Shown: positions 1 to 9,590, counted from the first letter of the stretch. The stretch is 64,000 nt of DNA from CAZEDM01 sp964511075 (GCA_964511075.1 CAZEDM010000007.1:124001-188000), one strand, 5' to 3'. Translations and numbers: made by a program. The notes: generated by a model from the sequence alone, not told the origin.

Positions 1-1040
1 TCTCCAGTCCCATCGTATGTTCTAACCCAAGCCGTATCTCCATCTGAATCATACTTTATGGTAGTAAAGTCCTCATCTTCATCTGCAACAACGGTACTAT
101 AACCAGCTACGCAGACATTGCCAGAATTATCCACCGCAATATCAAAAGCCAAGTCAGTTGAACTTCCTGGTCCGTCATAAGTTCTTACCCAGGCAGTATC
201 TCCATTTTGATAATATTTTATAGTGGCAAAATCTGCTCCTGTCCCGCTGCCGTAACTGTATCCGGTCACATAAACATTGTAAGAACCGTCCAAAGCTATA
301 GCATAGGCTAAATCAGTTGAATTTCCTGAACCGTTATATCTTCTCAGCCAAACAGTATCCCCGTCAGAGGTATACTTTATGGTGGTTAAATCTTGATAAG
401 TGGTATTACCGGTACTAGAACCAGTCACATAGACGTAGCCCGAATCATCCACAGCTATATCATAAGCATGATCAGTTGAATTGCCAGGTCCATTATATCT
501 TCTCAACCAGGCAGTATCTCCATTTGGATAATATTTTATAGTGGCAAAATCTGCTCCTGTCCCGCTGCCGTAACTGTATCCGGTCACGCAGATATTATAA
601 GAATCATCTATAGCTATGGCTTCCACCTTATCTTCACTGCTTCCCGGTCCATTATAGCTTTCTACCCATCTTTGGCTGCCGGAAGAATCATATTTTATGG
701 TAAGATAGTTCTCGTAAGAATGGTTACCACCATATCCTGTCACAACTACATTCCCAGAATCGTCTACTGCAATGGCTTGAGCCCGGTCTGCATCTCCTAT
801 ATCATATGTTCTAAGCCAAGCAGTGTCTCCGTTTGGGTAATATTTGATTGTTGCACAATCACCATAACTACTTCCAGTGATATAAATCCTACCAGAGTCA
901 TCCGTAACTATGGCCTCCAGAACATCCCAGTTATCATCCGGGCCGTTGTATATCCTCACCCAAGCCGTGTCAAGATGCTGAGCAAAAAGAGGCACACTAA
1001 AGAAAGCCACAATCCCGATAATTAAAAGTATTCTTTTCAT
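1..1040 (-). CDS. Secreted SBBP-type beta-propeller protein (N-terminal part; continues beyond window)
   Basis: The gene begins with ATG at 1040 and is open to the window edge (346 codons), so only the N-terminal part is seen. A Lys-Arg start and hydrophobic stretch of about 18 residues form a signal peptide. After it come tandem repeats of roughly 55 residues, each carrying a version of IAVDDSGNVYVTG, then DFATIKYYPNGDTAWLRRY. This is the SBBP (seven-bladed beta-propeller) repeat found in exported proteins of uncultured bacteria; at least six repeats are visible. An AGAGGAG ribosome site sits upstream of the ATG. The biochemical role is unknown; such propellers are usually surface or secreted binding modules. 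The fold call is strong, the function is not. Confidence 0.85.
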   Translation of the reverse strand, partial: MKRILLIIGIVAFFSVPLFAQHLDTAWVRIYNGPDDNWDVLEAIVTDDSGRIYITGSSYGDCATIKYYPNGDTAWLRTYDIGDADRAQAIAVDDSGNVVVTGYGGNHSYENYLTIKYDSSGSQRWVESYNGPGSSEDKVEAIAIDDSYNICVTGYSYGSGTGADFATIKYYPNGDTAWLRRYNGPGNSTDHAYDIAVDDSGYVYVTGSSTGNTTYQDLTTIKYTSDGDTVWLRRYNGSGNSTDLAYAIALDGSYNVYVTGYSYGSGTGADFATIKYYQNGDTAWVRTYDGPGSSTDLAFDIAVDNSGNVCVAGYSTVVADEDEDFTTIKYDSDGDTAWVRTYDGTG

Positions 1041-1341
1041 TTTCAACTCCTCTTAAGTTTATAGATTATGAATAACTCGCTCTCTGCAATACCAGCAAAG
1101 GCTATCTTGGCTAAATTTTAAAAAACAAAAACCCTCCCTCTAATTTTGCGATTTCAAAATTAGTTTTGACTTTATATGAGGTAAAAAACCAACCATTTTC
1201 ATTCCGTGCAAACGGAACGAAATTTTCAAATTATGCGATGAAGAAAAAGCTCAATGAGAATAGATACTCAAGAATAAAAACCCAACTTTTTCTCCCTTTT
1301 GCCCAGCGTATTAAGACTGCTTTCTTTTAGTTATTCACTTC

Positions 1342-1369
1342 ATTATAGATTATAGCTGTAAATTGTCAA
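1342..1369 (-). promoter_or_regulatory. Sigma70-type promoter upstream of the SBBP gene
   Basis: On the minus strand TTGACA (1364-1369) is followed after 16 bp by TATAAT (1342-1347), a near-perfect vegetative promoter. The leader to the SBBP start at 1040 would be about 300 nt and contains a small hairpin (CGTTCCGT/ACGGAATG near 1200-1220). Confidence 0.6.
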
Positions 1370-1836
1370 GTAAAAAATTCGAAAACCCCAACGATATTTA
1401 TAATCTAAATAGAGGATTAAACTTACTGAAATAATTGAGATTGAATTTAACTAAGTTGTCTATTGAAACACCAAAAGGGGATTTATTAGATTAATTTAAC
1501 CTTCTTTAGTTATTTAAATCTAAGTCCAAGGTTTGTCAACTTATTTTACTTATTATTGAAATCAGGATCCACCAATATTATCTTGACCATATTATCTATC
1601 CCCATCTTCTATCCTTTTTGGAGATACCTAATTATGCAACAACCATTTTCGCCCCTTTATTTTTATCAATAAAATCGCAAAAAAACAGTTGACAACAAAA
1701 AGCCTATATAGTAATTTCAGAATTCAAAGTTTTTATGAAGCAGATAAATATTATCGAATTTTTCGGTCTTTATTAAAAAGGAGGTGAAAGGACTCCAACT
1801 TTTTACAACTTTCGAACCCTTAAATTCAAGGAGCGG
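1370..1836. other. Divergent intergenic region
   Basis: AT-rich stretch between the divergent SBBP gene and the porin operon. Apart from the two promoters annotated at either side I see no coding sequence, RNA gene or repeat. A GGAGGTGA-like sequence at about 1780 has no open reading frame behind it. Confidence 0.5.
1689..1717 (+). promoter_or_regulatory. Probable promoter of the porin-esterase operon
   Basis: TTGACA at 1689-1694, a 17-bp spacer, then TAATTT at 1712-1717. It would give a leader of about 110 nt to the start at 1837. The -10 is imperfect, so confidence is moderate. Confidence 0.4.
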
Positions 1837-3279
1837 ATGATGCGAGTTAAAAACCTGTTATTCACCTTTATTCTATTTCTCCTCCTAATCTACCCTCTAA
1901 CCAATTCTTATTCTTCTGGTCTAACCCCCTCTGGGGTAGGAACAAAGGCGCTGAGCTTAGGAGGAGCTTTCCGGGGTCTGGCAGATGACTGGAGCGCTTC
2001 CTATTGGAATCCAGCGGGTCTAGCTTTTCAGGCTAAATCTGAGGTTAATTTCTCTTTTATGGTATTAAGCCCCAGGCCCAGGTATACACCCGATGTGACC
2101 TACGAGGGATGGGATGTTGGCTATAAAAACGGGACCAGATGGTATCCTCAGGATAAGAACTTCTCCCTTCCCAGCTTCAGCGGATTTTTAAAATTCCCGG
2201 AGCTAAACGGTTTCATAACCGGCTTGGCCTTCTTTGTTCCCTATCGCAGCAGCTACAACTGGGATATATTCGACCCCCTCCCCGGCTACAGAAACGATGT
2301 TCCCTACCCCGAATACGACCATGAGGCAGACATAACGGTACTTGATTTCCATCCCAGCATCGCCAAACAGTTCCTGGAAGGTAAGGTCTCACTTGGCGCG
2401 GGGATAAGCATCCAGAAGGGGGATTTTACCTTGAGAAAGGTCGATCTGGTCTCTTCAGCCCCCTATATCCCTTATCCTTATAACCCCAGAACTTTTGACC
2501 ATTTCCCTGTTGATGATAAATTTGAAGGGGATGGCTGGGGAGTTGGAGCTAATATGGGTTTGTTATTCAAGGTTTCTCCCAAGTTTCAAATAGGTATATC
2601 TGCCAGGAGCCCGGTAAGCTTGAATCTTTCCGGTACCAGGGAGCTTACAGCATATCTGCCTAATGATTCTACCATAGCGGATTACCTCGAGATCACGGTG
2701 GGAGATTCATTGGCAGCCCAGTATTTCAGAGGCTTCACCCTAAACTCAAGCCTGGATTCAGATGTTAAGTTTAAACTGCCAGCCGACTTAGGGGTCGGAG
2801 TGGCTATCATGCCTTACCCTAACCTCACCCTTACCTGTGACGTTAACTACACTCTCTGGTCGAGTTTAGAGGAACTGGTGTTCGAGGAAAATGGCAAGGA
2901 CGCATTTGGAAATGAGATCACCGGATATAAAATACCCTTAAACTGGAAGGATGTAACCAGATTCAGCCTGGGACTGGAATATATGCCGCATCCGAGCTTG
3001 GCATTGAGGGCGGGTTATTCTCTCGATCCCTCTCCTATCCCGGACGAGACCCTCTCTCCCGTCTTCTTTGATTCTAACGAGAAAAGCGGTTATTCTCTGG
3101 GAGTCGGTTACAAGGTCAAGTCCTTCGAGCTCGGCTACTCCTATGGGATTTCGGATCACAAGCAGAAGTTCTTGAAGGAGCTGGAGGATACAAATTCAGA
3201 TTCCATGTATGATAATCTGCCTGGAAGATATGAGAACTCGGTCCATACTTCCTGTTTCACTATTACTTATAAATTTTAA
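1837..3279 (+). CDS. FadL/OmpP1-family outer-membrane porin
   Basis: 480 residues. An N-terminal signal peptide (about residues 1-27) is followed by GTKALSLGGAFRGLADDWSA and a YWNPAGLA motif, the N-terminal hatch signature of the FadL/TodX long-chain fatty-acid/hydrophobic-compound channels and related PorV-like barrels. The rest is rich in alternating aromatic beta-strands and ends in ITYKF, a terminal Phe typical of BAM-inserted barrels. It should sit in the outer membrane and pass hydrophobic substrates; the ligand cannot be told. An AAGGAG site lies 5-6 nt before the ATG-ATG start. A lipoprotein gene follows after 39 bp, apparently in the same operon. Confidence 0.8.
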   Translation: MMRVKNLLFTFILFLLLIYPLTNSYSSGLTPSGVGTKALSLGGAFRGLADDWSASYWNPAGLAFQAKSEVNFSFMVLSPRPRYTPDVTYEGWDVGYKNGTRWYPQDKNFSLPSFSGFLKFPELNGFITGLAFFVPYRSSYNWDIFDPLPGYRNDVPYPEYDHEADITVLDFHPSIAKQFLEGKVSLGAGISIQKGDFTLRKVDLVSSAPYIPYPYNPRTFDHFPVDDKFEGDGWGVGANMGLLFKVSPKFQIGISARSPVSLNLSGTRELTAYLPNDSTIADYLEITVGDSLAAQYFRGFTLNSSLDSDVKFKLPADLGVGVAIMPYPNLTLTCDVNYTLWSSLEELVFEENGKDAFGNEITGYKIPLNWKDVTRFSLGLEYMPHPSLALRAGYSLDPSPIPDETLSPVFFDSNEKSGYSLGVGYKVKSFELGYSYGISDHKQKFLKELEDTNSDSMYDNLPGRYENSVHTSCFTITYKF

Positions 3280-3318
3280 ATTAGAAAGATTTGGACGCGT
3301 AGGAAAGGAGAGCTCAAG

Positions 3319-4683
3319 ATGAGAAAACTAAATCAAGCGGTCTTATTAATCCTTATTTCCCTTCTGATATTCTCGGCCTGCAGGGTGAGAAAGAACCCGC
3401 TGAAGACGGAAATAGAAACAGGGGGAATTTATGAGACCTCAATCGATACCTCTGCTTCTATACTGGGCAACCTGTTAAATGAACCGTATGGAAGAACGGT
3501 TTTGACTTATCTGCCGCCCGGTTTTGGCGAGGACACCTCCTACAGCTATCCGGTACTGTTCCTCCTGCACGGCTTCAAGGAAAAAGGATGGTTTTACACG
3601 CACTTCTACAATGTCAAAACCATAGCAGACCAGATGATCTCCTCCGGAGAGATCCAGCCGATGATAATCGTTATGCCGGATGGCTCTGGCAAATTCGGCG
3701 GCAGTTTCTTTGCCAATTCAGTCACCCCAGACGGCAAAAACTTTGCGGGCAAATACGAGGATTACATAACCCAGGATTTATTTAATCACGTTATGTATGA
3801 TTATGGCCAGTGGATGAGAGGCGTAAGGTACCTTACCACTGAAATGGACTCGTTAGTCACCAGAGATTCAATAGTAATTGATACCATTGGATGCTTGATT
3901 GATACTACAATAGAGGATTGCCCTGCTGATAGCCTGGTTCTAGATACTACAGAATATCTAATCATAGATACAGTAAGATGGGTGGATACTACTATAACCC
4001 TTTCTGACGACACCGCATTTTTCCGAAAGAACTTCGGGATCTCCGGGCATGCCAATGGGGGGTATGGTGCCTTGAGGATAGCCACGGACTATCCGTTGTT
4101 CTATGGCTCTGCCAGTGCTATGTCTGCTACTCTGGACTTCGAAGCATTTCAGGATCTAATCCCCGCATTTCTGGATTCAAACGGAGTTGACCAGAACGGC
4201 AACGGCTATCATCAGATAGACCCTGACCCGGCAACCTTGGACCGGCTGAGTTCTTTCTTCTTTGCCATGGCTGTGGCCTTTTCACCTCATGACCTGACTA
4301 ATAACGACACCTCCTATTTTTTCAGGCTGGTTGCCTCAAGTCAAAAAATAGGTGTGGACCTGCCCTTTGACTCCCTGGGGAATCTTGTTTCGACTTTCTG
4401 GCAGAGGTGGATGAATAACGACCTGAAAACCAGAATCTCAGGTATTCCCGAAAATGACTTGAAAAACCTGAAGATATATATCGATGCCGGGGTGGAGGAC
4501 GAACTTGATTTTGACCAGCAGGCTATAGCCTTCTACGATGCGCTTCCGGCAACGGTGAAGGCTAACACCACCTTTGAGTTCTATTCGGGTTATGCGGGTT
4601 ACCCCTCTTTGAGTAACAGCTTCATCTACGACCGCTTGAGAAAGGTATTGAAATTCCATTCAGACTGTTTCACCGCACCTTAA
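3319..4683 (+). CDS. Esterase-fold lipoprotein, probably catalytically dead
   Basis: 454 residues. The N-terminus is a lipoprotein signal (LLIFSAC; Cys about residue 21). The alpha/beta-hydrolase core is recognisable as the esterase D/antigen 85 (feruloyl esterase-like) family: YPVLFLLHGF, then MIIVMPDG. The nucleophile elbow, normally GxSxGG, reads GHANGGYGAL with Ala at residue 245. The place where the catalytic His is expected (GGHxW) reads AGYPS with Tyr at 428. About 60 residues of Asp-Thr/Ile-rich sequence (roughly residues 173-235) are inserted before the elbow. I infer a surface lipoprotein that has lost esterase activity and kept the fold, perhaps for binding. It is cotranscribed with the porin. 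Confidence 0.7.
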   Translation: MRKLNQAVLLILISLLIFSACRVRKNPLKTEIETGGIYETSIDTSASILGNLLNEPYGRTVLTYLPPGFGEDTSYSYPVLFLLHGFKEKGWFYTHFYNVKTIADQMISSGEIQPMIIVMPDGSGKFGGSFFANSVTPDGKNFAGKYEDYITQDLFNHVMYDYGQWMRGVRYLTTEMDSLVTRDSIVIDTIGCLIDTTIEDCPADSLVLDTTEYLIIDTVRWVDTTITLSDDTAFFRKNFGISGHANGGYGALRIATDYPLFYGSASAMSATLDFEAFQDLIPAFLDSNGVDQNGNGYHQIDPDPATLDRLSSFFFAMAVAFSPHDLTNNDTSYFFRLVASSQKIGVDLPFDSLGNLVSTFWQRWMNNDLKTRISGIPENDLKNLKIYIDAGVEDELDFDQQAIAFYDALPATVKANTTFEFYSGYAGYPSLSNSFIYDRLRKVLKFHSDCFTAP

Positions 4684-4710
4684 AAGTATTTTCTTTATAT
4701 AGGTGGCACT

Positions 4711-4745
4711 AAAAAGCCGAGGTTTTTAAGACCCCGGCTTTTTTT
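4711..4745. terminator. Bidirectional rho-independent terminator
   Basis: AAAAGCCGAGG and CCCCGGCTTTT form a GC-rich stem with A-run and T-run flanks, so it can serve both the esterase gene (+) and hemW (-), whose stop codon overlaps it. Confidence 0.85.
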
Positions 4746-5877
4746 ACGGGATAAGCTTTTCCATCACCGAATCAGCCATCAGAATACCCTTCCGGGTGAG
4801 TTTAAGAACGCCTTTTTCCTTTTCAAGAAAATCCTTATCTATCAGATATCCTATCTCTTCTTTCTTTTCTTTCTCCAGATCGAAATCCAAATCCTCCTTT
4901 AACCTTTTCAAATCTACCCCTTCGATTCTTCTCAGACCCAAAAGTATAAACTCATTAATCCGCTGGGAAAGGGTAAGCTTTTCTTCGAAATCGATAACCG
5001 AAATACCTTCCCTGCATCTTCTTATGTAGTCCTTAACCTTCTTGATATTCCCCCGTCTCACACCTTCAAGATAAGAGTGGGCGCCTGCACCAAACCCGAT
5101 ATATTCTTCCCCTCGCCAGTATTTTAGATTATGCCGGCATTCCCGACCTCTTCGGGCAAAATTTGAAAGCTCATAATGAGTGTAACCCCGGGATTTAAGC
5201 AGATCGATTGCCTTAAGGTACATCTTCCTTGTTTCCTCTTCATCCGGCAAGCTCAGCTTTTCATCTTTACTAAATCGATAGAACGGAGTTCCTTCCTCGA
5301 TGGTCAAACAGTAAGTGGAGAGATGTTCCGGCTTGAGTTCCACCACCTCCCTCAAACACCTTTCCCAGCTTTCCAGAGTCTGTCCTGGAATCCCGAAGAT
5401 TAAATCCAGGCTTATGTTTTCAAAATAACCCCTTATAAGCTGATAAGATTTTATAGCCTGGTCCCTGGTATGAATCCTGCCTAAAGCCTTCAATTCCTCA
5501 TCTGCCAGAGACTGGATGCCCAGGCTTAATCTGTTGATTCCCAAGCCCTTAATCTCTTTTACCCTTTTTTCTATCAGTGTACCCGGATTAGCCTCCAGAC
5601 TTATCTCCGAGCTTTCCTTAATCTGGAAGGAAAAGAAAAGAGCCTCCAGGATAGAGGCAAGTTGAGAGGATTTCAGAATCGAGGGAGTCCCGCCACCAAA
5701 ATAGATGGTATCAGCTTCTATCTTTTGAGCTTGGACCTTGGAAAACAATCCGATCTCTTTTAAAAGAGAACCTACATATTCCTGTGCTAAGCTGGAATCG
5801 TATACTATGGAGTTAAAATCACAATAGGGACATTTGGAAAGACAGAAAGGGATATGCACATATATACCTAGTGGCAT
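4744..5877 (-). CDS. hemW: HemW-like radical SAM protein (heme chaperone)
   Basis: 377 residues. Starts MPLGIYVHIPFC and carries CLSKCPYCDF, the CX3CX2C 4Fe-4S/SAM motif in the HemW arrangement, where a Phe follows in place of the fourth Cys of HemN. Further family landmarks are the FGGGTPS motif, the EANPGT and GINRLSLGIQS segments, and a C-terminal HemN-type domain. Length matches the family. HemW binds heme and delivers it to respiratory proteins; many genomes mislabel it as coproporphyrinogen III oxidase. It precedes a terminator, and lepB lies 40 bp upstream on the same strand, so the two may be cotranscribed. Confidence 0.9.
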   Translation of the reverse strand: MPLGIYVHIPFCLSKCPYCDFNSIVYDSSLAQEYVGSLLKEIGLFSKVQAQKIEADTIYFGGGTPSILKSSQLASILEALFFSFQIKESSEISLEANPGTLIEKRVKEIKGLGINRLSLGIQSLADEELKALGRIHTRDQAIKSYQLIRGYFENISLDLIFGIPGQTLESWERCLREVVELKPEHLSTYCLTIEEGTPFYRFSKDEKLSLPDEEETRKMYLKAIDLLKSRGYTHYELSNFARRGRECRHNLKYWRGEEYIGFGAGAHSYLEGVRRGNIKKVKDYIRRCREGISVIDFEEKLTLSQRINEFILLGLRRIEGVDLKRLKEDLDFDLEKEKKEEIGYLIDKDFLEKEKGVLKLTRKGILMADSVMEKLIP

Positions 5878-5917
5878 ATCATAATATTACGAAGATAAGG
5901 AGATAAAACAAGAGGGT

Positions 5918-6574
5918 TTATTTGATTAATGTTCCTATGCGGCCCAGTCGCAACCTTTCGGTGAGATGGCCCAGGTTATAGAAGATTATCTCTAAAAGCG
6001 GCGTGATATACGGGCTTCTGAACTTAGGTGCATAGGGATCTGCTGTCCAGGACCAGTATACGATCAGGGCTTTCCCCTTAATCAAGCTCATATCCAAAAA
6101 GCCCCATTCCCTGGAATCCTGGCTGTTGTCCCGGTTATCCCCCAAAACGAAAAGATGACCTGCGGGAACCTGCTCGGGCCCGAAATTATCCCTTGCAGAG
6201 TAGTCTCCCGGAAGGATACGGGCATCTGTATGTTTGGCTGAGGACGGCTCCGAGACTATCTTTCCATCCACATAAACGACCTTGTTCTTGATCTCCACAG
6301 ACTGGCCCTCGACTGCCAATACCCTTTTCACCATATCCTTGCTGGAATTCAAAGGATACTTAAAAACTATAATATCCCCCGGCTTGGGCTCGTTAAAACG
6401 ATAGTGCAGCTTATTCACCAAAATGAAATCACCGGCTAAAAGAGAATCCTCCATTGAAGAGGAGGGTATCTTATATGCCTGAACCACGAATGCTCTCAGC
6501 AGAAAAGCAATCAGAATCGCCAAGAGAACTACTTTTATATACCCTTTTAGGGAAGGTCTGTCTGTTTTCCTCAT
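5918..6574 (-). CDS. lepB: Signal peptidase I
   Basis: 218 residues. One N-terminal membrane segment (about 12-28) is followed by the catalytic serine motif SSSMEDSL, the KRVLAVEGQ box with the general-base Lys, and the GDNRDNSQDSR box. This is the complete S26 catalytic set, so the enzyme should remove signal peptides from Sec/Tat-exported proteins at the outer face of the inner membrane. It fits the large number of exported proteins coded nearby. The length is that of the compact bacterial type. Confidence 0.95.
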   Translation of the reverse strand: MRKTDRPSLKGYIKVVLLAILIAFLLRAFVVQAYKIPSSSMEDSLLAGDFILVNKLHYRFNEPKPGDIIVFKYPLNSSKDMVKRVLAVEGQSVEIKNKVVYVDGKIVSEPSSAKHTDARILPGDYSARDNFGPEQVPAGHLFVLGDNRDNSQDSREWGFLDMSLIKGKALIVYWSWTADPYAPKFRSPYITPLLEIIFYNLGHLTERLRLGRIGTLIK

Positions 6575-6750
6575 CTTTTACCTGTGATGCTAAATTTTTA
6601 GCTCTATCAATTAGATTATCGGTAAAGAGATGTAAAAATTTAAGCCCTCCTGACAGGAAAAAGGAACCTAATCCTAATCCTCTCCTGGAAAGGAGAGGGA
6701 GGAAAGTGGTTTGTGGTCGTTCGATTTATCGAGTCTTATCCTGAGGAGCA

Positions 6751-6778
6751 AATCCCACCCTGAGGACAAGGTGGGATT
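6751..6778. repeat. AATCCCACC...GGTGGGATT palindrome after propeller gene
   Basis: Inverted repeat with core CCCACCYTGAGGRCAAGGTGGG, present just after the stop of the propeller gene at 6793. Copies of the same element follow the other propeller genes (8169-8196, 9563-9590 degenerate, 11425-11452), and cousins lie at 55440 and 59703. Confidence 0.75.
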
Positions 6779-6792
6779 ACTGGATTCATAAT

Positions 6793-7800
6793 TTAATTTC
6801 CGCCTTCAACCGGCGACCACTTGATTATTTTCAACCCTTCCTCTGAGGTGGACATAACGTAAATGTTGCCGTGCTCGTCTAAAAATAGTGACCTGCTGGT
6901 CCAGATATAGTCTTCTTTCTCAATGCTGAACTCTGCCACTAAATCCCCTGAAGGGTTGTATTTTCTTATCACGTATCCACCACGGCTGGTAAAAGTATAA
7001 ACGTTCATCTGCTCATCCACACCAGTAAAACTGGCCGTTCCAGAAGGATATAAGTTTAAACGGTATAAGCTGAACTTTTTCACCGACTTGCTTGAATCTG
7101 CCTCGCCTTCGGTGGCGTTAAGTCCCACCAGATGTAATTCACCCTCTTTTGTCTGTAGAATTTTCCCCTTATTTAAAACTACATTGTTTGAGCCAACAAA
7201 TCCTTCCCTTAAAGTAGCTTTCTGTTGTTCGGGAGTAAAATCTAGCTCGGTTGTTCCTACTTGAAAAATTACCGAGGTTTTGAGTGAGTCACTTCTATAA
7301 GACAGGAATATCCTTCCAAAGTTATCACAATATATATCCCCTCCCCGTATTCCCCCATCACTCCAAAGAATGAGGTATTCTTTTAATAGATTGCCTTTAG
7401 AATCATATTGTATGATTTTCTTGGGTACCCGGGCAGTATCATATATGTATACGTTCCCTAACTGATCAACATCCATCTTCATACCCACACGAGATAACGG
7501 AATTACAAAAAGTAATCTTCCATCCGGGCCAAATTTTTGGACTCTCCCATTCATTAAATCTAAAATGTAAATATCGCCTTCCGGAGTAACAGAGAAGGTA
7601 CTGGGTCCCACTGGAGGACCTTCTTCACCATGTTCTCCAAGCTCATAAATCCCAAATTGCCCTGGCTCTTTCCCCCAAGGTTCATCTATTATCACCTGTG
7701 ATACATAGGTCTGTTTTTGCATTTGGTCAGCTTTATTCTTTATCACTAATAATACCCCCAATACCAGCAAAAGTACTGGTAGCAAAATTAACCTTTTCAT
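6793..7800 (-). CDS. Exported six-bladed beta-propeller (NHL-like) protein, copy C
   Basis: 335 residues. N-terminal Lys-Arg and a hydrophobic segment (3-22) form an uncleaved anchor or signal peptide. The body consists of repeated blades of the type GDIYILDLMNGRVQKFGPDG, GNVYIYD and GNIYVMST, as in 6-bladed/NHL propellers. A GGAGGTATAAG ribosome site precedes ATG. This copy is a mosaic: its N-terminal half is almost identical to copy A (9615-10613), its C-terminal half to copy B (8211-9194), with the switch near the FTPEQQKATLREGF segment. The protein probably sits at the cell envelope; ligand and role are unknown. Confidence 0.8.
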   Translation of the reverse strand: MKRLILLPVLLLVLGVLLVIKNKADQMQKQTYVSQVIIDEPWGKEPGQFGIYELGEHGEEGPPVGPSTFSVTPEGDIYILDLMNGRVQKFGPDGRLLFVIPLSRVGMKMDVDQLGNVYIYDTARVPKKIIQYDSKGNLLKEYLILWSDGGIRGGDIYCDNFGRIFLSYRSDSLKTSVIFQVGTTELDFTPEQQKATLREGFVGSNNVVLNKGKILQTKEGELHLVGLNATEGEADSSKSVKKFSLYRLNLYPSGTASFTGVDEQMNVYTFTSRGGYVIRKYNPSGDLVAEFSIEKEDYIWTSRSLFLDEHGNIYVMSTSEEGLKIIKWSPVEGGN

Positions 7801-7850
7801 CTTATACCTCCGTTTTCTAACTAAATATAAAAAATACTTCTGTCAATTCC

Positions 7851-8153
7851 TCACCAGGGACAACTTTCCATAGGCGAGGACCCTCCTTTGAAAAGATAGG
7901 AGATTAAATAGACTATGTCTGATACACTTACCTGGTCATCTAAATTAACATCTGCTTTACACAATGGGTTTGGTGCAGCTCCTCCCTTGAATAAATAACC
8001 AATTAAGAAAACAATGTCAGAGATACTCACATTCCCATCTCCATTAGCATCTCCTGGGATACTTGATATGTCTTCTGAAACGTCTTTATACTTGCCCTGC
8101 GAAGTCGTTTCTCTGATAGGGTTTGTAATTAAATCAGTCAGCTTGCTTTGAAC
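7851..8153 (-). pseudogene. Dockerin-tail remnant of an NlpC/P60-dockerin gene
   Basis: An open frame of 101 codons without any ATG, GTG or TTG start after its upstream stop. It encodes PGDANGDGNVSISDIVFLIG, a second dockerin repeat and the ending PMESCPW, matching the last third of the gene at 10664-11443. The catalytic part is missing. The same remnant occurs at 9245-9547, so truncation preceded duplication of the unit. Confidence 0.8.
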
Positions 8154-8168
8154 TCATTTGCTAAAGCA

Positions 8169-8196
8169 AATCCCACCCTGAGGGCAAGGTGGGATT
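8169..8196. repeat. AATCCCACC...GGTGGGATT palindrome
   Basis: Same element as at 6751-6778, lying between the propeller stop at 8211 and the dockerin remnant. Confidence 0.75.
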
Positions 8197-8210
8197 ACTG
8201 GATTCATAAT

Positions 8211-9194
8211 TTAATTTCCGCCTTCAACCGGCGACCATTTGATTATCTTCAACCCTTCCTCTGAGGTGGACATAACATAAATGTTGCCGTGCTCGTCTAA
8301 AAATAGTGACCTGCTGGTCCATATATAGTCTTCTTTTTCAATGCTGAACTCTGCCACTAAATCCCCTGAAGGGTTGTATTTTCTTATCACGTATCCACCA
8401 CGGCTGGTAAAAGTATAAACGTTCATCTGCTCATCCACACCAGTAAAACTGGCCGTTCCAGAAGGATATAAGTTTAAACGGTATAAGCTGAACTTTTTCA
8501 CCGACTTGTTTGAATCTGCCTCGCCTTCGGTGGCGTTAAGTTCCGCCAGATGTAATTCACCCTCTTTTGTCTGTAGAATTTTCCCCTGATTCAGAACTAC
8601 ATTGTTTGAACCAACAAATCCTTCTCTTAAGGAGGCTCTCTGCTGTTCTAGAGTAAACTCTTCTAAAACAGTTCCAAACTGATAAACTACTTTAGGTCCA
8701 CCAATGAATAACCTCCCTTGAGTGTCACAGAAAAGAGGTCCGGCACCCTGGTATATCTTATACTTTTTCAACACATTCCCATTCTGGTCATATTTCCACA
8801 CTTGGCTCGGTACAATATGTACATACAATATATAAATGTCTAATTCTTTATCTACACATAGATCTGCAGGAATATCTATCCACTTCCCTGTCGGAATAAC
8901 TGAAATTAATTCCCCCTGATTACTGAATCTCTGAATACAGTGATTCTGCACATCACAAATGTAAATATCACCATTGGGTGAGATACTAAAGAAATCAGGT
9001 CCCACTTGAGGCCCTTCTTCTCCATGTTCTCCAGGCTCATAAATCCCAAACTGCCCAGGATTTTCCCCCCAGGGCGCATCGATTATCACTTGCGATACAT
9101 AGGCCTCTTTCTTTGATTGATCAGCCTTATTCTTTATCACTAATAACAGCCCTAGTACCAGAAAAAATAGTGGTAACAAAATTAACCTTTTCAT
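8211..9194 (-). CDS. Exported six-bladed beta-propeller protein, copy B
   Basis: 327 residues. It shares the signal segment and propeller organisation of copies A and C. Blade motifs include GDIYICDVQNHCIQRFSNQG and GNIYVMST. The middle (about residues 75-180) differs clearly from A and C, while the last 140 residues are nearly identical to copy C. The conserved GGAGGTATAAG site precedes ATG. Position within a repeated unit (propeller, palindrome, dockerin remnant) shows that it arose by tandem duplication. Envelope location is inferred from the N-terminus. Confidence 0.8.
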   Translation of the reverse strand: MKRLILLPLFFLVLGLLLVIKNKADQSKKEAYVSQVIIDAPWGENPGQFGIYEPGEHGEEGPQVGPDFFSISPNGDIYICDVQNHCIQRFSNQGELISVIPTGKWIDIPADLCVDKELDIYILYVHIVPSQVWKYDQNGNVLKKYKIYQGAGPLFCDTQGRLFIGGPKVVYQFGTVLEEFTLEQQRASLREGFVGSNNVVLNQGKILQTKEGELHLAELNATEGEADSNKSVKKFSLYRLNLYPSGTASFTGVDEQMNVYTFTSRGGYVIRKYNPSGDLVAEFSIEKEDYIWTSRSLFLDEHGNIYVMSTSEEGLKIIKWSPVEGGN

Positions 9195-9244
9195 CTTATA
9201 CCTCCGTTTTCTAACTAATTATAAAAAATACTTCTGTCAATTCT

Positions 9245-9547
9245 TCACCAGGGACAACTCTCCATAGGTGAGGGTCCTCCTTTAAAAAGATAGGAGATTA
9301 AATAGACTATGTCTGATACACTTACCTGGTCATCTAAATTAACATCCGCTTTGCACAATGGGTCGGGTGCAGCTCCTCCCTTGAATAAATAACCAATTAA
9401 GAAAACAATATCAGAAATACTAACTTTCCCATCACCATTGGCATCCCCTGGGATGCTTGAAATATCTTCTGAAATATCTTTATATTTACCCTGCGAAGCC
9501 GTTTCTCTGATAGGGTTTGTAATTAAATTAGTCAGCTTGTTTTGAAC
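9245..9547 (-). pseudogene. Dockerin-tail remnant, second copy
   Basis: Same structure as 7851-8153: no start codon, two dockerin-type calcium loops (GDANGDGKVSISD and ADVNLDDQVSVSD) and the PMESCPW ending. Confidence 0.8.
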
Positions 9548-9562
9548 TCATTTGCTAAAGCA

Positions 9563-9590
9563 AATCCTTCTCAGAGGGCAAGGTGGGATT
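9563..9590. repeat. Degenerate copy of the CCCACC/GGTGGG palindrome
   Basis: Right arm CAAGGTGGGATT is kept; the left arm has decayed to AATCCTTCTCAG. It lies at the same junction as the intact copies. Confidence 0.55.
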
